Assembly (NCBI GenBank): GCA_036389395.1
Contig: DASVPY010000061.1
Coordinates: forward strand, 1-64,000
Length of the DNA stretch: 64,000 bases
From: QHXQ01 sp036389395
Lineage (GTDB): Bacteria; Acidobacteriota; Blastocatellia; Pyrinomonadales; Pyrinomonadaceae
Direction of reading: 5' to 3'
A program made the translations under genes and the position numbers. The first letter of the stretch is position 1, and the number at the start of each line of letters is the position of its first letter. Shown here piece after piece: positions 43,741 through 51,856 of this stretch. The notes below the pieces were generated by a model, which worked only from the letters and a program-made list of their open reading frames with translations, did no database searches and was not told where the DNA came from.

Positions 43741-43838
43741 GTTCGGGCGCGTGCCCGCGCGCCCGGACTCAGCCGCGCGCGGCGTCGGATCGTACACAGG
43801 TTCGCAACCCTCACACGCCGCGCATAAAGGAGGCTGCC

Positions 43839-44990
43839 ATGACCCAGTTACTACGCGCGCTCGCGCGCTCTCTGGTCAAGCTCCCGCTTGAGTTGTTGCG
43901 GTTGTTGCTCCTGCTCCTGCTCCTGCTGCTCTGGCTCATCTGGACGCTGCTCCTCTTCCTGCTGTGGCGGCGCTGGCGCGGCGACTATAAACCTTGCGAC
44001 CGCCGGCCCTGTGCCGACGAAATCCCGCCGCACGTCCGGCGCAAGCCCGATCCGTGTCTCTACGATCAGTTCTACCTGATGCAACAGAACATCCCGGTGA
44101 CGTGGTACAACCCGGACATTTTTCTAACCGAACTTGACGGCACGCCGGTGGACTCGTCGCAGTTGCAAGGCGACCACACCTACGTCGTCCACGGCCGCAT
44201 CTGGGACGCCTCGTTCGAGCCGGCGTTGGCCGTCGAGGTGCGCTGCTACTTTCAGGACTGGGGCTTTAACGGGCCGCGCGCGCCGGTGGAGTTCAACGCG
44301 GACGGGACGGAGCGCGTGGTCTTGCTCAACATCGCCCCGTGGGGCAACGCCGTCGCGCAGTTCCGTTGGACGACGCCCGGCGGCCCCGGTCACTACTGCC
44401 TCAAGGTCGGCTGCTACCACCCGGACGACAAGAACCCGGCCAACAACGTCGGGCAGGAGAACACGGACGTGCGCGGCGGCGTGCCCGGCGAGACGTTGCT
44501 CTTCCCCGCGCGGCTGATGAACCCATTCCAACGGCCGCTGCGCGTCCGGTTCACGGCCGACACGTATCAAATCCCGGCGCGCGAATGGGAGTTTCCGCTC
44601 GTGACGCGCACGCGCACGGTGGGCGCGGCGGCCGAGCGCACGCGCGGCGCGCAGCGCGGCGAGAAACGCGGCACGACCTTCCGGCAGTGGCTCTGGGGCT
44701 GGGGCAACGGGCCGACCAGCGTCGTCTACAACTACGTCGGGCGGGAAGAGTTGCTACAGGCGCAACGCGAAGTGCCGGCCGGCATCCCGCCCGGCTGGGG
44801 CGTGACCGTGGACGGACAGCCACTCGACCAAGCGGTCACGCTGGCGGCGGGCGAGAGCCGCGACGTGGAACTGGCCCTGCAAATCCCCGCGACGGCGCAG
44901 CCCGGCGAGGAACTGGCCTTTAACTTCAATGCTGTGGCCCCGGAGCGCGGCCCGCTGGGCGGCGTGACGGTGCGCATCAGAGTCCGGTGA
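43839..44990 (+). CDS. membrane-anchored protein with CARDB-like domains, unknown function
   Basis: The 383-residue protein has a strong site, AAAGGAGG, before the ATG. Residues 15-45 are one extreme Leu-rich membrane helix (LLRLLLLLLLLLLWLIWTLL) followed by RRWRGDYKPC, so the rest is probably outside the cytoplasm. Two beta-sandwich modules can be seen: residues 80-200 with YVVHGRIWDASFEPALAVEVRC and GHYCLKVGCYHPDDKNPANNVGQEN, close to the CARDB pattern, and residues 290-383 with GWGVTVDGQPLDQAVTLAAGE. Paired Cys residues may form disulfides. Ten bases separate it from the next gene, also of unknown function. No family could be recognised with confidence. Confidence 0.7.
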   Translation: MTQLLRALARSLVKLPLELLRLLLLLLLLLLWLIWTLLLFLLWRRWRGDYKPCDRRPCADEIPPHVRRKPDPCLYDQFYLMQQNIPVTWYNPDIFLTELDGTPVDSSQLQGDHTYVVHGRIWDASFEPALAVEVRCYFQDWGFNGPRAPVEFNADGTERVVLLNIAPWGNAVAQFRWTTPGGPGHYCLKVGCYHPDDKNPANNVGQENTDVRGGVPGETLLFPARLMNPFQRPLRVRFTADTYQIPAREWEFPLVTRTRTVGAAAERTRGAQRGEKRGTTFRQWLWGWGNGPTSVVYNYVGREELLQAQREVPAGIPPGWGVTVDGQPLDQAVTLAAGESRDVELALQIPATAQPGEELAFNFNAVAPERGPLGGVTVRIRVR

Positions 44991-45000
44991 GGAGGCCGCC

Positions 45001-46359
45001 ATGCCAAGAGGTTTCAAACAGTTCACGGAATGCGCGCCCCCCGGCTTGGCGCACACCTATTCGATCCCCGGCGGTCTGCTGGCCTTCTTCACCGTCGGGC
45101 TGGCCGCGTGGGTCATCGCGGCCGCCGCGGAGCTGACCTGCGGCGACGCCGTCATCGGCCTCGCCGCCGGCCTCATCGCCTTCCTGATAGACTTCGAGTA
45201 CTGGTTCTATCACGAACGGCTGATGTGCATCCGGCCCAACCAGTGCGTGGTCGGCACGGTCACGATTGCGCCGCGCCCCGCCTGCGACGGCGACAACAAG
45301 ATCGACACGCTGATCGCCCCGTTCGGCTTCTTCGAGGCGGACGGGAGTCTGCTGGTGGCGGCCGTGAACGCGCTCGTCGCGGCCGGCACGATCACGCCGC
45401 CGGCCGCCGGTCTCGACATCGCCGCCAACCGCGCCGACCGCGTCAGCTACGTCGCCGGCCTCCCGGCCGATCAAGGCCGGCTGCTCTACATGGAGTTGGT
45501 ACACAACCACATGCTGAACGACCCGGCGCGCAATTTTCAGGGCCACTTTTTCCGGCGCGAGGCGGCGGCCATGCCGGTCGCGGCCTTCAACAACACGCCC
45601 GACGACGCGCCGGGCGACGCGAACCACAACCCGATGTTCCGCTTCGAGACCGACGCCATCGGCGGCCCCGGCGTGATCGACAAGTTCTTCTGTCAGGTGC
45701 TGCTCGGCGTGGACGACGACGAACCGCCCGCCGGCCGCCTCGTGCCCTTCATGCACTGCGAGATCGAGGGCAACCGCCTCTCGCGCGCGCTCACGAATTT
45801 GAAGATCAGCATCGTGACCTTCGCCGTCGCCTACGTCATCGCGTGTGCCATCTGCGAGGCGCTCACGGCCGGGGCGGGCGGCTTCCTGTGCAGGCTCATC
45901 GCGGGCGCGATAGCCGCGCTCTTCGCGTGGCTGATCTGGCTGATCTCGAAACTCTTCAACGACCCGGACGACGGCGAGGTACACAACATCCCCGTGGATC
46001 AGGCCGACCCGACGGCGGCCGACCCGACCACCACCGGCGCGCGCGGCGACGTGGTGCTCATCTTCGGCGACTGGATCAAAGACACGGAGCACAAAGAGTA
46101 TTTCGAGCTACACCCGGTCAAAGCCTGGTTCCTGATCTGCCGCGACCCGGCCGGCGCGGTCGGCACGGTTGACGATCCGACCGTACCCAACTGCGGTTTT
46201 GACGTGACGACCTTCACCGAGATGAACCTGCTTGAGATGTGCAAGCTGGTCACGACCGCGGAGCTGTCCGACCCGCCCGGCTCGGATGTCGGCGGCACCA
46301 GTGCCGGGCTTTCGAAGGTCGGCGGCATCGCCCGCCGCGACGACCCGGTTCTCATCTAA
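45001..46359 (+). CDS. Cys-rich membrane protein of unknown function, partner of the preceding gene
   Basis: The 452-residue protein has GGAGG 7 nt before the ATG and starts 10 bp after the previous stop. Two hydrophobic blocks, at residues 20-62 (GLLAFFTVGLAAWVIAAAAE then GLAAGLIAFLIDFEYWF) and about 270-325 (VTFAVAYVIACAICEALTA, LIAGAIAALFAWLIWLIS), frame a soluble part of about 200 residues. A second soluble part follows with GDVVLIFGDWIKDTEHKEYFEL. At least ten Cys residues are spread along it. No known domain is evident. Tandem layout, strong ribosome sites and shared hydrophobicity suggest a two-protein membrane complex, which is inferred. Confidence 0.7.
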   Translation: MPRGFKQFTECAPPGLAHTYSIPGGLLAFFTVGLAAWVIAAAAELTCGDAVIGLAAGLIAFLIDFEYWFYHERLMCIRPNQCVVGTVTIAPRPACDGDNKIDTLIAPFGFFEADGSLLVAAVNALVAAGTITPPAAGLDIAANRADRVSYVAGLPADQGRLLYMELVHNHMLNDPARNFQGHFFRREAAAMPVAAFNNTPDDAPGDANHNPMFRFETDAIGGPGVIDKFFCQVLLGVDDDEPPAGRLVPFMHCEIEGNRLSRALTNLKISIVTFAVAYVIACAICEALTAGAGGFLCRLIAGAIAALFAWLIWLISKLFNDPDDGEVHNIPVDQADPTAADPTTTGARGDVVLIFGDWIKDTEHKEYFELHPVKAWFLICRDPAGAVGTVDDPTVPNCGFDVTTFTEMNLLEMCKLVTTAELSDPPGSDVGGTSAGLSKVGGIARRDDPVLI

Positions 46360-46381
46360 CTGACAACATTGCCCCGGCCAC

Positions 46382-46420
46382 AGCGTCCCGCGCCGCTCCG
46401 CAACGAGCACGCGGGACGCT
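46382..46420 (+). terminator. hairpin after the two-gene membrane unit
   Basis: AGCGTCCCGCG (46382-46392) and CGCGGGACGCT (46410-46420) are exact reverse complements, with a 17-nt loop. It closes the preceding two-gene unit. A T-run is lacking. Confidence 0.55.
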
Positions 46421-46519
46421 TCGCCGTGCGCGCGCTGAAGTCGTTTGTCAGTTCGGTTATTATCGAGTAAGTTCTCAGCAGCTTAAATAAACAACAGCGA
46501 GTTTCTGTTCCCGAACGAT

Positions 46520-47935
46520 ATGCACTATCACTTGATCGGCATCTGCGGCACGGCGATGGCGTCGCTCGCGGGGATGCTTCAGGCGCGCGGGCATCGCGTG
46601 ACCGGCTCGGACGAGAACGTCTACCCGCCGATGTCGGACATGCTCGCGGCGCTCGGCATCCCCGTCATGCAAGGCTACGACGCGGCGCACCTTGAGCCTG
46701 CGCCGGACTGTGTCGTCGTCGGCAACGCGCTGTCGCGCGGCAACCCGGAAGTTGAAGCCGTCTTGAACCGCCGGCTGCTCTACCGCTCACAGGCCGAGGT
46801 CGTCAAAGAGGAGTTCATACGCGGGCGGCGCGCGCTGGTCGTCGCCGGCACGCACGGCAAGACGACGACGACGAGTCTGGCGACGTGGGTTCTGGAAGTT
46901 GGGGGCTTGCGCCCCGGCTTCCTCGTCGGCGGCGTGGTGCAGGACTTCGGCGCGAGCTTTCGCGTGACCGACAGCCCGTACTTCGTCATCGAGGGCGACG
47001 AGTACGACACGGCCTTCTTCGACAAGGGGCCGAAGTTCATGCACTACCTGCCGGAGTTGGCCGTCGTGGGCAACATCGAGTTCGACCACGCCGACATCTA
47101 CGCAGACCTCGCGGCGGTCAAGACGGCCTTCCGCCGCTTCGTGAACCTCGTCCCCGGCGCGGGCCGCCTCATCGCCGGCTGGGACAGCCCCGCCGTGCGC
47201 GACGTGGTTGCATCCTTCGGCGCGAAGCTGCACACGCAGTTGGAGACCTTCGGCACGACCGAGGACGCGCACTGGCAGGCGCGCGACATAGACCTGACGG
47301 GCGAGCTGACGCGCTTTACGGTCTTCCGCGGCGGGCGCGCGTGGGGCGAGTTTGCGACGCCCCTGATCGGCGAGTTCAACGTGCGCAACTGCCTGGCCGT
47401 CATCGTCGCGGCGGACGCGTGGGGCGTCGAGCAGGCGGCCATCGGCGAGGCGCTGGCGACGTTCAAGAGCGTGCAGCGGCGGATGCAGGTGCGCGGCGAG
47501 GCGCGCGGCGTGCTCGTCATAGACGACTTCGCGCACCACCCGACGGCCGTCGCCGAGACGTTGCGCGCGCTGCGGGCCAAGTACAGAGACCGCCGGCTCG
47601 TCGCCGTCTTCGAGCCGCGCTCGGCCACTTCGCGGCTCGCGGTCTTCCAACGCGAGTACGTGCGCGCGCTCACGCAGGCCGACTACGTCGTCATCGCCAC
47701 CGTCTTCGACCGCGCGAAGGGCAGCGTCTACGGCGAACTGCTCGACACCAACGAACTGACCGCCGAGGTGGCCGCCGCCGGCACGCCCGCCCACTGCCTC
47801 GACGGCGCGGACGAAATCGTCCGCCACCTCGCGCCCGAACTGCGCGCGGGCGACGCCGTCGTCATCATGTCCAACGGCGGCTTCGGCGGCATCCACGACA
47901 AGCTGCTCGCCGCGCTCGGAGACCGTGAGCAGTGA
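46520..47935 (+). CDS. mpl: UDP-N-acetylmuramate:L-alanyl-gamma-D-glutamyl-meso-diaminopimelate ligase
   Basis: The 471-residue Mur ligase starts HYHLIGICGTAMASLAGML, the Mpl form of the N-terminal UDP-binding motif. VVAGTHGKTTTTSLATWVLE is the ATP-binding P-loop near residue 110. FVIEGDEYDTAFFDKGPKFMHY and VVGNIEFDHADIYADL distinguish Mpl from MurC. The C-terminal domain has DDFAHHPTAVAETLRALRAKY. The enzyme attaches recycled tripeptide to UDP-MurNAc in the cytoplasm, saving cell-wall peptide. It is a single-gene unit whose final codons and TGA are part of the AGTCAGG array that follows. Confidence 0.95.
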   Translation: MHYHLIGICGTAMASLAGMLQARGHRVTGSDENVYPPMSDMLAALGIPVMQGYDAAHLEPAPDCVVVGNALSRGNPEVEAVLNRRLLYRSQAEVVKEEFIRGRRALVVAGTHGKTTTTSLATWVLEVGGLRPGFLVGGVVQDFGASFRVTDSPYFVIEGDEYDTAFFDKGPKFMHYLPELAVVGNIEFDHADIYADLAAVKTAFRRFVNLVPGAGRLIAGWDSPAVRDVVASFGAKLHTQLETFGTTEDAHWQARDIDLTGELTRFTVFRGGRAWGEFATPLIGEFNVRNCLAVIVAADAWGVEQAAIGEALATFKSVQRRMQVRGEARGVLVIDDFAHHPTAVAETLRALRAKYRDRRLVAVFEPRSATSRLAVFQREYVRALTQADYVVIATVFDRAKGSVYGELLDTNELTAEVAAAGTPAHCLDGADEIVRHLAPELRAGDAVVIMSNGGFGGIHDKLLAALGDREQ

Positions 47936-48070
47936 GCAGTGAGGAGTCAGGAGTCAGGAGTCAGAAGCCAGAATGAATAGCTGGCCTCTCGTCTTCCGTC
48001 TCTCTTCCTCCGGCTTCCGTGTCCGCATTCTTCTTCCGGCTTCCGGCTTCTGACTCCTGACTCCTCACTG
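47926..48070. repeat. paired heptamer array, GAGCAGT/AGTCAGG words
   Basis: Left arm, starting inside the last codons of mpl: GAGCAGT, GAGCAGT, GAGGAGT, CAGGAGT, CAGGAGT, CAGAAGC, CAGAATG. Right arm: TTCCGGC, TTCCGGC, TTCTGAC, TCCTGAC, TCCTCAC. The loop is about 65 nt and itself contains CTTCCGG-like words. Confidence 0.88.
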
Positions 48071-48156
48071 CCCGGCCACACTTTCCCCAACAAATCGTAA
48101 CGCGGGCGCAGACGCGTGCGGGTAGAACTTGTGTGCGCTAGGGAGCGCCGGGGGGT

Positions 48157-48726
48157 GTGGGCGCGTTGGAAGAGTTTTCGATGTACGAGTGTGCGTTGGC
48201 GGCCGCCGCCGGGCGGGCGGTGGCCGATCTGGGCGCGGTCGCGGCGCTGTCGCGGCAGACCTTAGAGGAGCACACGACGCTGCGCTGGCGCACGCAGCCG
48301 CCGTGTCTGGAGTACGTGAGCCTGCTGATCGAGACGGCGCTCCTGTTGCGCGCGCACCGCGCCGGGCGCGTCTACGTGGGCTTCGAGCGGCTGTCGCGGA
48401 TGGAGCCGATTGTGGCCCGCTACCTGCGCATCGCCGACGTGTCGGAGCGGCTCTACGTCTTCGGCGAGCCGGACTGGCAGCCGCCGCGCCACCCGCACAT
48501 GAAGGCGCTCAAAGTGCCGGCGGGCGCGCCGCTCGCGCGCGAGTGGTTCGTCATCGCCGACTCGCCCACCTTGCAGGTCGCGCTCGTCGCGCGTGACCTC
48601 GACGGCTTCGTCGCGCCCGCCCTCGACGCGCGCAACTTCGACGCCATCAAATCCCACGACCCGCACGTCGTCGCCCGACTCGCCGCCGCCGCCGAACGCC
48701 TGGTGGATCAAGAGGTCAGAGGGTAG
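48157..48726 (+). CDS. DICT-domain sensory protein
   Basis: The protein has 189 residues from a GTG at 48157; an ATG eight codons later is an alternative start. The region VYVGFERLSRMEPIVARYLRI, RLYVFGEPDWQPPRHPH and AREWFVIADSPTLQVALVARDLDGF is the DICT signature, a sensory domain usually linked to diguanylate cyclases and two-component proteins. Here it stands alone, with no output domain, so it may bind a ligand or act by protein contact. The N-terminal 30 residues (YECALAAAAGRAVADLGAVAAL) are helical. Its last codons run into the TCAGATG array. Confidence 0.7.
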   Translation: MGALEEFSMYECALAAAAGRAVADLGAVAALSRQTLEEHTTLRWRTQPPCLEYVSLLIETALLLRAHRAGRVYVGFERLSRMEPIVARYLRIADVSERLYVFGEPDWQPPRHPHMKALKVPAGAPLAREWFVIADSPTLQVALVARDLDGFVAPALDARNFDAIKSHDPHVVARLAAAAERLVDQEVRG

Positions 48727-48815
48727 AAAGCAGAGGTCAGATGTCAGATGTTAGATGTCAGTGTTTTGACTAACATCTAACATCTAACATCTGACATCTT
48801 TTCTTTGACCTCTTT
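48712..48815. repeat. paired heptamer array, TCAGATG/TAACATC words
   Basis: Left arm TCAGATG, TCAGATG, TTAGATG, TCAG. Right arm TAACATC, TAACATC, TAACATC, TGACATC, with GAGGTCA and TGACCTC at the outer edges. It spans the gap between two convergent genes and encodes the C-terminal tails of both: the stop of the DICT gene and the last eight residues and stop of the SDR gene fall inside it. Confidence 0.88.
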
Positions 48816-49812
48816 TCCTCATGCCGAGTAGCGCGAGCGCGCCGAGGGCGGCGGCGGCGAGGAGGCGTTTGCGCGCGGGGTGCGGCTCGAAGAAGCGGGT
48901 GAAGGGGCTGACGGTGGTTGCTTGACTGCTGTACTCGCCGATGGTCGAGCCGGGTTCGTCCACGGGCGCGAAGAGGTTGTCGCCGGGGCGCGGCGGCTCG
49001 GCCTTCTGTTGCAGGCGGAAGAGCAGTCCGCCGCGCGTCATCAGCCAGTCCACGAACGGCGGGCTGACGCGTTGCAGCACGCTCAAGAGCTTGCCCGCGT
49101 CGCCCACCGTGATCTCGCGCACGGGGTGCGCGGCCGCGCGGACGATGGCGTCCGCGACGAGGCTCGGCTCGTAGACCGGCGGCATGGCGCGCGGCTCGAC
49201 GCCCATGTGCGTGCGCGCGTGGTTGTAGTAGGGCGTGTTGATGGTCGAAGGTTTGATGATGGTCAGATGGATGTTGCTGCGGTCGCGCTGAAGCTCCATG
49301 CGGATCGCCTCGGTGAAACCTTTGACGGCGTGCTTGGTCGCGCAGTAGGTGGACTGCAAGGGCACGGCGCGATCCGAGAGCACCGAGCCGACGTTGACGA
49401 TCACGCCGCCCCCCGCGCGGCGCAGGTGCGGCAGCGCCGCCTTGACGCCGTAGAGCGTGCCGAGCAGGTTGACGGCCACGATGCGCTCCATCTCGGCCAC
49501 TTCGATCTCTTCGACCGTGCCGTACTCGCTCACCGCCGCGTTGTTGACCCAGGTGTCAATGCGCCCGAAGTGCGCCGCCGCCTCGTCGGCGAGCCGGAAG
49601 ACCTGCGCGCGCTCGGCCACGTCCGTCACCACGACGAGCGCGCGCCCGCCCAGCGCCTCGACCTCCTGCGCCGCCGTCCGCAGCGCCCGCTCGTTGCGCG
49701 CCGCCAGCACGACGCGCGCGCCGCGCCGCGCGAACTCGAACGCCGCCGCGCGCCCGATGCCGCTCGACGCCCCCGTAATCACCACCACCTGCTCGCTGAT
49801 CGGTCTCGGCAT
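48784..49812 (-). CDS. SDR-family oxidoreductase with C-terminal membrane helix
   Basis: The protein has 342 residues from the ATG at 49812, with AGGAG 5 nt upstream; a GTG two codons earlier lies within that site. The classical SDR core has VVITGASSGIGRAAAFEFAR (residues 10-29), DTWVNNAAVSEYGTVEE, VNVGSVLSDRAVPLQSTYCATKHAVKGF with the catalytic Ser-Tyr-Lys set, and the substrate loop PSTINTPYYNHARTH. A C-terminal extension ends in a hydrophobic helix (LLAAAALGALALLGM) and a basic tail. The tail GQRKDVRC and the stop are encoded by the heptamer array. Its activity on steroids, sugars or lipids is unknown. Confidence 0.86.
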   Translation of the reverse strand: MPRPISEQVVVITGASSGIGRAAAFEFARRGARVVLAARNERALRTAAQEVEALGGRALVVVTDVAERAQVFRLADEAAAHFGRIDTWVNNAAVSEYGTVEEIEVAEMERIVAVNLLGTLYGVKAALPHLRRAGGGVIVNVGSVLSDRAVPLQSTYCATKHAVKGFTEAIRMELQRDRSNIHLTIIKPSTINTPYYNHARTHMGVEPRAMPPVYEPSLVADAIVRAAAHPVREITVGDAGKLLSVLQRVSPPFVDWLMTRGGLLFRLQQKAEPPRPGDNLFAPVDEPGSTIGEYSSQATTVSPFTRFFEPHPARKRLLAAAALGALALLGMRKRGQRKDVRC

Positions 49813-49826
49813 AAGCACTCCTGAAA

Positions 49827-49953
49827 GTGGTCAGTGGTCAGTAGGAAGACAGTTCAAAGTTCAAGGTTCAACGTTCAAGGTTGGTCGGACGTTGAACCTT
49901 GAACTTTGAACCTTGAACTTTGAACTCTGCCCCAACTGACCACTGACCACTGC
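49827..49953. repeat. nested paired heptamer array, CAGTGGT outer and GTTCAAN inner words
   Basis: Outer left CAGTGGT, CAGTAGG mirrors outer right CTGACCA, CTGACCA, CTG. Inner left GTTCAAA, GTTCAAG, GTTCAAC, GTTCAAG mirrors CGTTGAA, CCTTGAA, CTTTGAA, CCTTGAA, CTTTGAA. The inner word is the same as in the array at 42185-42281. It fills the gap between the SDR start and the DUF2231 stop. Confidence 0.9.
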
Positions 49954-49956
49954 TCT

Positions 49957-50451
49957 TCACTCGCGCTCGCGGGCGGGGCGGCCGGAGAGCGAGTGGGGGG
50001 CGTCGAGGTGTGCGCCGTCGTGGACGCCGACGGCGTGGCGCTCGACCAGTTCGCCGCCGAGCCAGCCGGTGAAGAGCGCGAGCAGTAGGCCGACGACCGA
50101 GAGCGCGAAGGCGACGGTCGTCGGATCGTGATCCTGCGTGTCGCGCCGCAGCCACCAACTGACGGCGAACAGGACGAGCACGATGTCGTTGCCGACGGCG
50201 TGGATGAGGCCGACGCGTTTGGCGCGCGTGTCCTTCGGGATCGCCAGCCAGTCCACGAAGCCCGGCACGGCGGCGACGAGGCCGCCGATGATGCCCGCCG
50301 CGATCATCCAGTAAGCGGCGACCGGGAACTGCGGGTTGCCCGTCGCCGCGCAGAGCACGTCGAAGATGACCGACGTGGCTAAGAGGCCCAGCGGGAAGAC
50401 GATCAGGATCGGGTGCGCCGCGTGCCCCAGAACTTTGAACCTGCTCTCCAT
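49957..50451 (-). CDS. DUF2231 membrane protein
   Basis: The protein has 164 residues from the ATG at 50451, with GGAGG about 9 nt upstream. The DUF2231 pattern is clear: GHAAHPILIVFPLGLLATSVIFDVL, AAYWMIAAGIIGGLVAAVPGFVDWLAI, RVGLIHAVGNDIVLVLFAVSW and FALSVVGLLLALFTGWLGGELV. These are four membrane helices with conserved His and Asp, which may bind haem or metal in this family. The C-terminus is soluble and His-rich. Function is unknown; relatives are common beside stress and cytochrome genes. It is separated from the SDR gene by the array. Confidence 0.85.
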   Translation of the reverse strand: MESRFKVLGHAAHPILIVFPLGLLATSVIFDVLCAATGNPQFPVAAYWMIAAGIIGGLVAAVPGFVDWLAIPKDTRAKRVGLIHAVGNDIVLVLFAVSWWLRRDTQDHDPTTVAFALSVVGLLLALFTGWLGGELVERHAVGVHDGAHLDAPHSLSGRPARERE

Positions 50452-50473
50452 CGTGTGCCCTCCTCCCCGCACT

Positions 50474-50572
50474 GCCTTTGCGGCCCTTTGCGGCTCTCTC
50501 TGCGTCCTTTGCGGTTAGGTCTTAAAAGCTTTAACCGCAAAGGCCGCGAAGAAGGCCGCTAAGGTCGCAAAG
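50474..50572. repeat. inverted array, CCTTTGCGG word
   Basis: The left arm repeats CCTTTGCGG and CTTTGCGGC. The right arm AACCGCAAAGGCCGCGAAG repeats the inverse, with a central CCTTTGCGGTTA / TAACCGCAAAGG stem. It lies between the DUF2231 gene (divergent) and pta. Confidence 0.8.
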
Positions 50573-50680
50573 TTTAGTCTAAGCCGCAAGGGTCACTGAA
50601 ATATCATCTGTTCCTTGCAATTCTGCGCGCGCCGGCCCGTTTAGCCGCCGCCCGGCGCATCGCTTATACTCGTGGGGCCT

Positions 50681-51691
50681 ATGAACATACTCGAACAGAT
50701 CAGGCGGCGCGCCGCCGCCCAGCCGCAGCGCATCGTGCTGCCGGAGGGCGAAGACCCGCGCACGGTGGTCGCCGCCGGCATCTGCGCGCGCGAGCGTCTG
50801 GCGCGCGTGACGGTGCTCGGCGACGAGGAGAAGGTGCGCGCGGCGGCGCGCGCGGCGGGCGCGGACTTGAGCGGCGTCGAGCTGCTCGACCACCGGCGCG
50901 CGTCCGACTTCGACAAGGTGGCGGCGCTCTACCACGAGCTGCGCCGCGCCAAGGGCCTGATGCCCGATGAGGCGCGCATCGCCGTGCAAGACCCGCTCTA
51001 CTACGGCAACCTGCTCGTCCGCATGGGGCGCGCGGACGGGTCGGTCGCGGGCGCGACCAACACGACGGCGCACACCGTCCGCGCCGCGCTCCACTGCGTC
51101 GGCGTGCGCGCCGGCTTCAAACTCGTGTCCAGTTTCTTCGTCATGGTCTTGTCGCAGGCGTCGTTCGGCGCGGAGGGCGCGCTGATCTACGCGGACTGCG
51201 GCGTGGTCATTGAGCCGTCGGCGGCCGAGCTGGCGGAGATCGCCATCGCGTCGGCGGACTCGTGCCGCGCGCTCTTAAACGTCGAGCCGCGCGTCGCGCT
51301 GCTCTCGTTCTCGACCAAGGGCAGCGCCGCGCACAAGCTGGTGGACAAGGTGGTCGAGGCCACGCGCACCGTGCGCGCGCGCGCGCCGGAACTGCTCATA
51401 GACGGCGAACTGCAAGCCGACGCGGCGCTCGTGCCGAAGGTGGCGGACTCAAAAGCGCCCGGCTCGCCCGTCGGCGGCCGCGCCAACGTGCTCATCTTCC
51501 CAGACCTGCAAGCGGGCAACATCGCCTACAAGTTGACCGAACGGCTCGCGGGCGCGTCCGCCATCGGCCCCGTCCTGCAAGGTCTGGACAAGCCCTGCAA
51601 CGATCTCTCCCGCGGCTGCAAGGCCGAGGACATAGTGGACGCCGTCGCCATCACGGCCGTGCAGGCGCAGGCCCGCGCCGCGCAAAGCTAA
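50681..51691 (+). CDS. pta: phosphate acetyltransferase
   Basis: The protein has 336 residues from the ATG at 50681; the frame opens three codons earlier, but NILEQIRRRAAAQPQRIVLPEGEDPR is the usual Pta N-terminus. Family motifs follow: DPLYYGNLLVRMGRADGSVAGATNTTAHTVRAAL, SSFFVMVLSQASFGAEGALIYADCGV, ALLSFSTKGSAAHKLVDKV, and PVGGRANVLIFPDLQAGNIAYKLTERLAGA. It interconverts acetyl-CoA and acetyl phosphate in the cytoplasm. The length is that of the short Pta class. TATACT at 50665-50670 just before the ATG could be its -10. No ackA is adjacent. Confidence 0.95.
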   Translation: MNILEQIRRRAAAQPQRIVLPEGEDPRTVVAAGICARERLARVTVLGDEEKVRAAARAAGADLSGVELLDHRRASDFDKVAALYHELRRAKGLMPDEARIAVQDPLYYGNLLVRMGRADGSVAGATNTTAHTVRAALHCVGVRAGFKLVSSFFVMVLSQASFGAEGALIYADCGVVIEPSAAELAEIAIASADSCRALLNVEPRVALLSFSTKGSAAHKLVDKVVEATRTVRARAPELLIDGELQADAALVPKVADSKAPGSPVGGRANVLIFPDLQAGNIAYKLTERLAGASAIGPVLQGLDKPCNDLSRGCKAEDIVDAVAITAVQAQARAAQS

Positions 51692-51709
51692 GACGCTGTT
51701 TGAAAAACT

Positions 51710-51776
51710 CTTTGCGGCCCTCCTCGCGCCCTTTGTGGTTAAATGTTTTCGGCCTTAACCACAAAGGAGCGCAGAG
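51710..51776. repeat. inverted array, CCTTTGTGG word
   Basis: CCTTTGTGGTTAA and TTAACCACAAAGG are exact 13-bp reverse complements near the centre, flanked by CTTTGCGGCC and CGCAGAG words. It follows pta and precedes the VWFA gene; the same word family as at 50474 and 57411. Confidence 0.82.
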
Positions 51777-51856
51777 TGAGGCAACGCGGCGCGAAGGGTC
51801 GCCGCATCTCAACCTTGTCACATCCGAACGCCGCCGTTTGTTTTGGAGTCGCAGCT

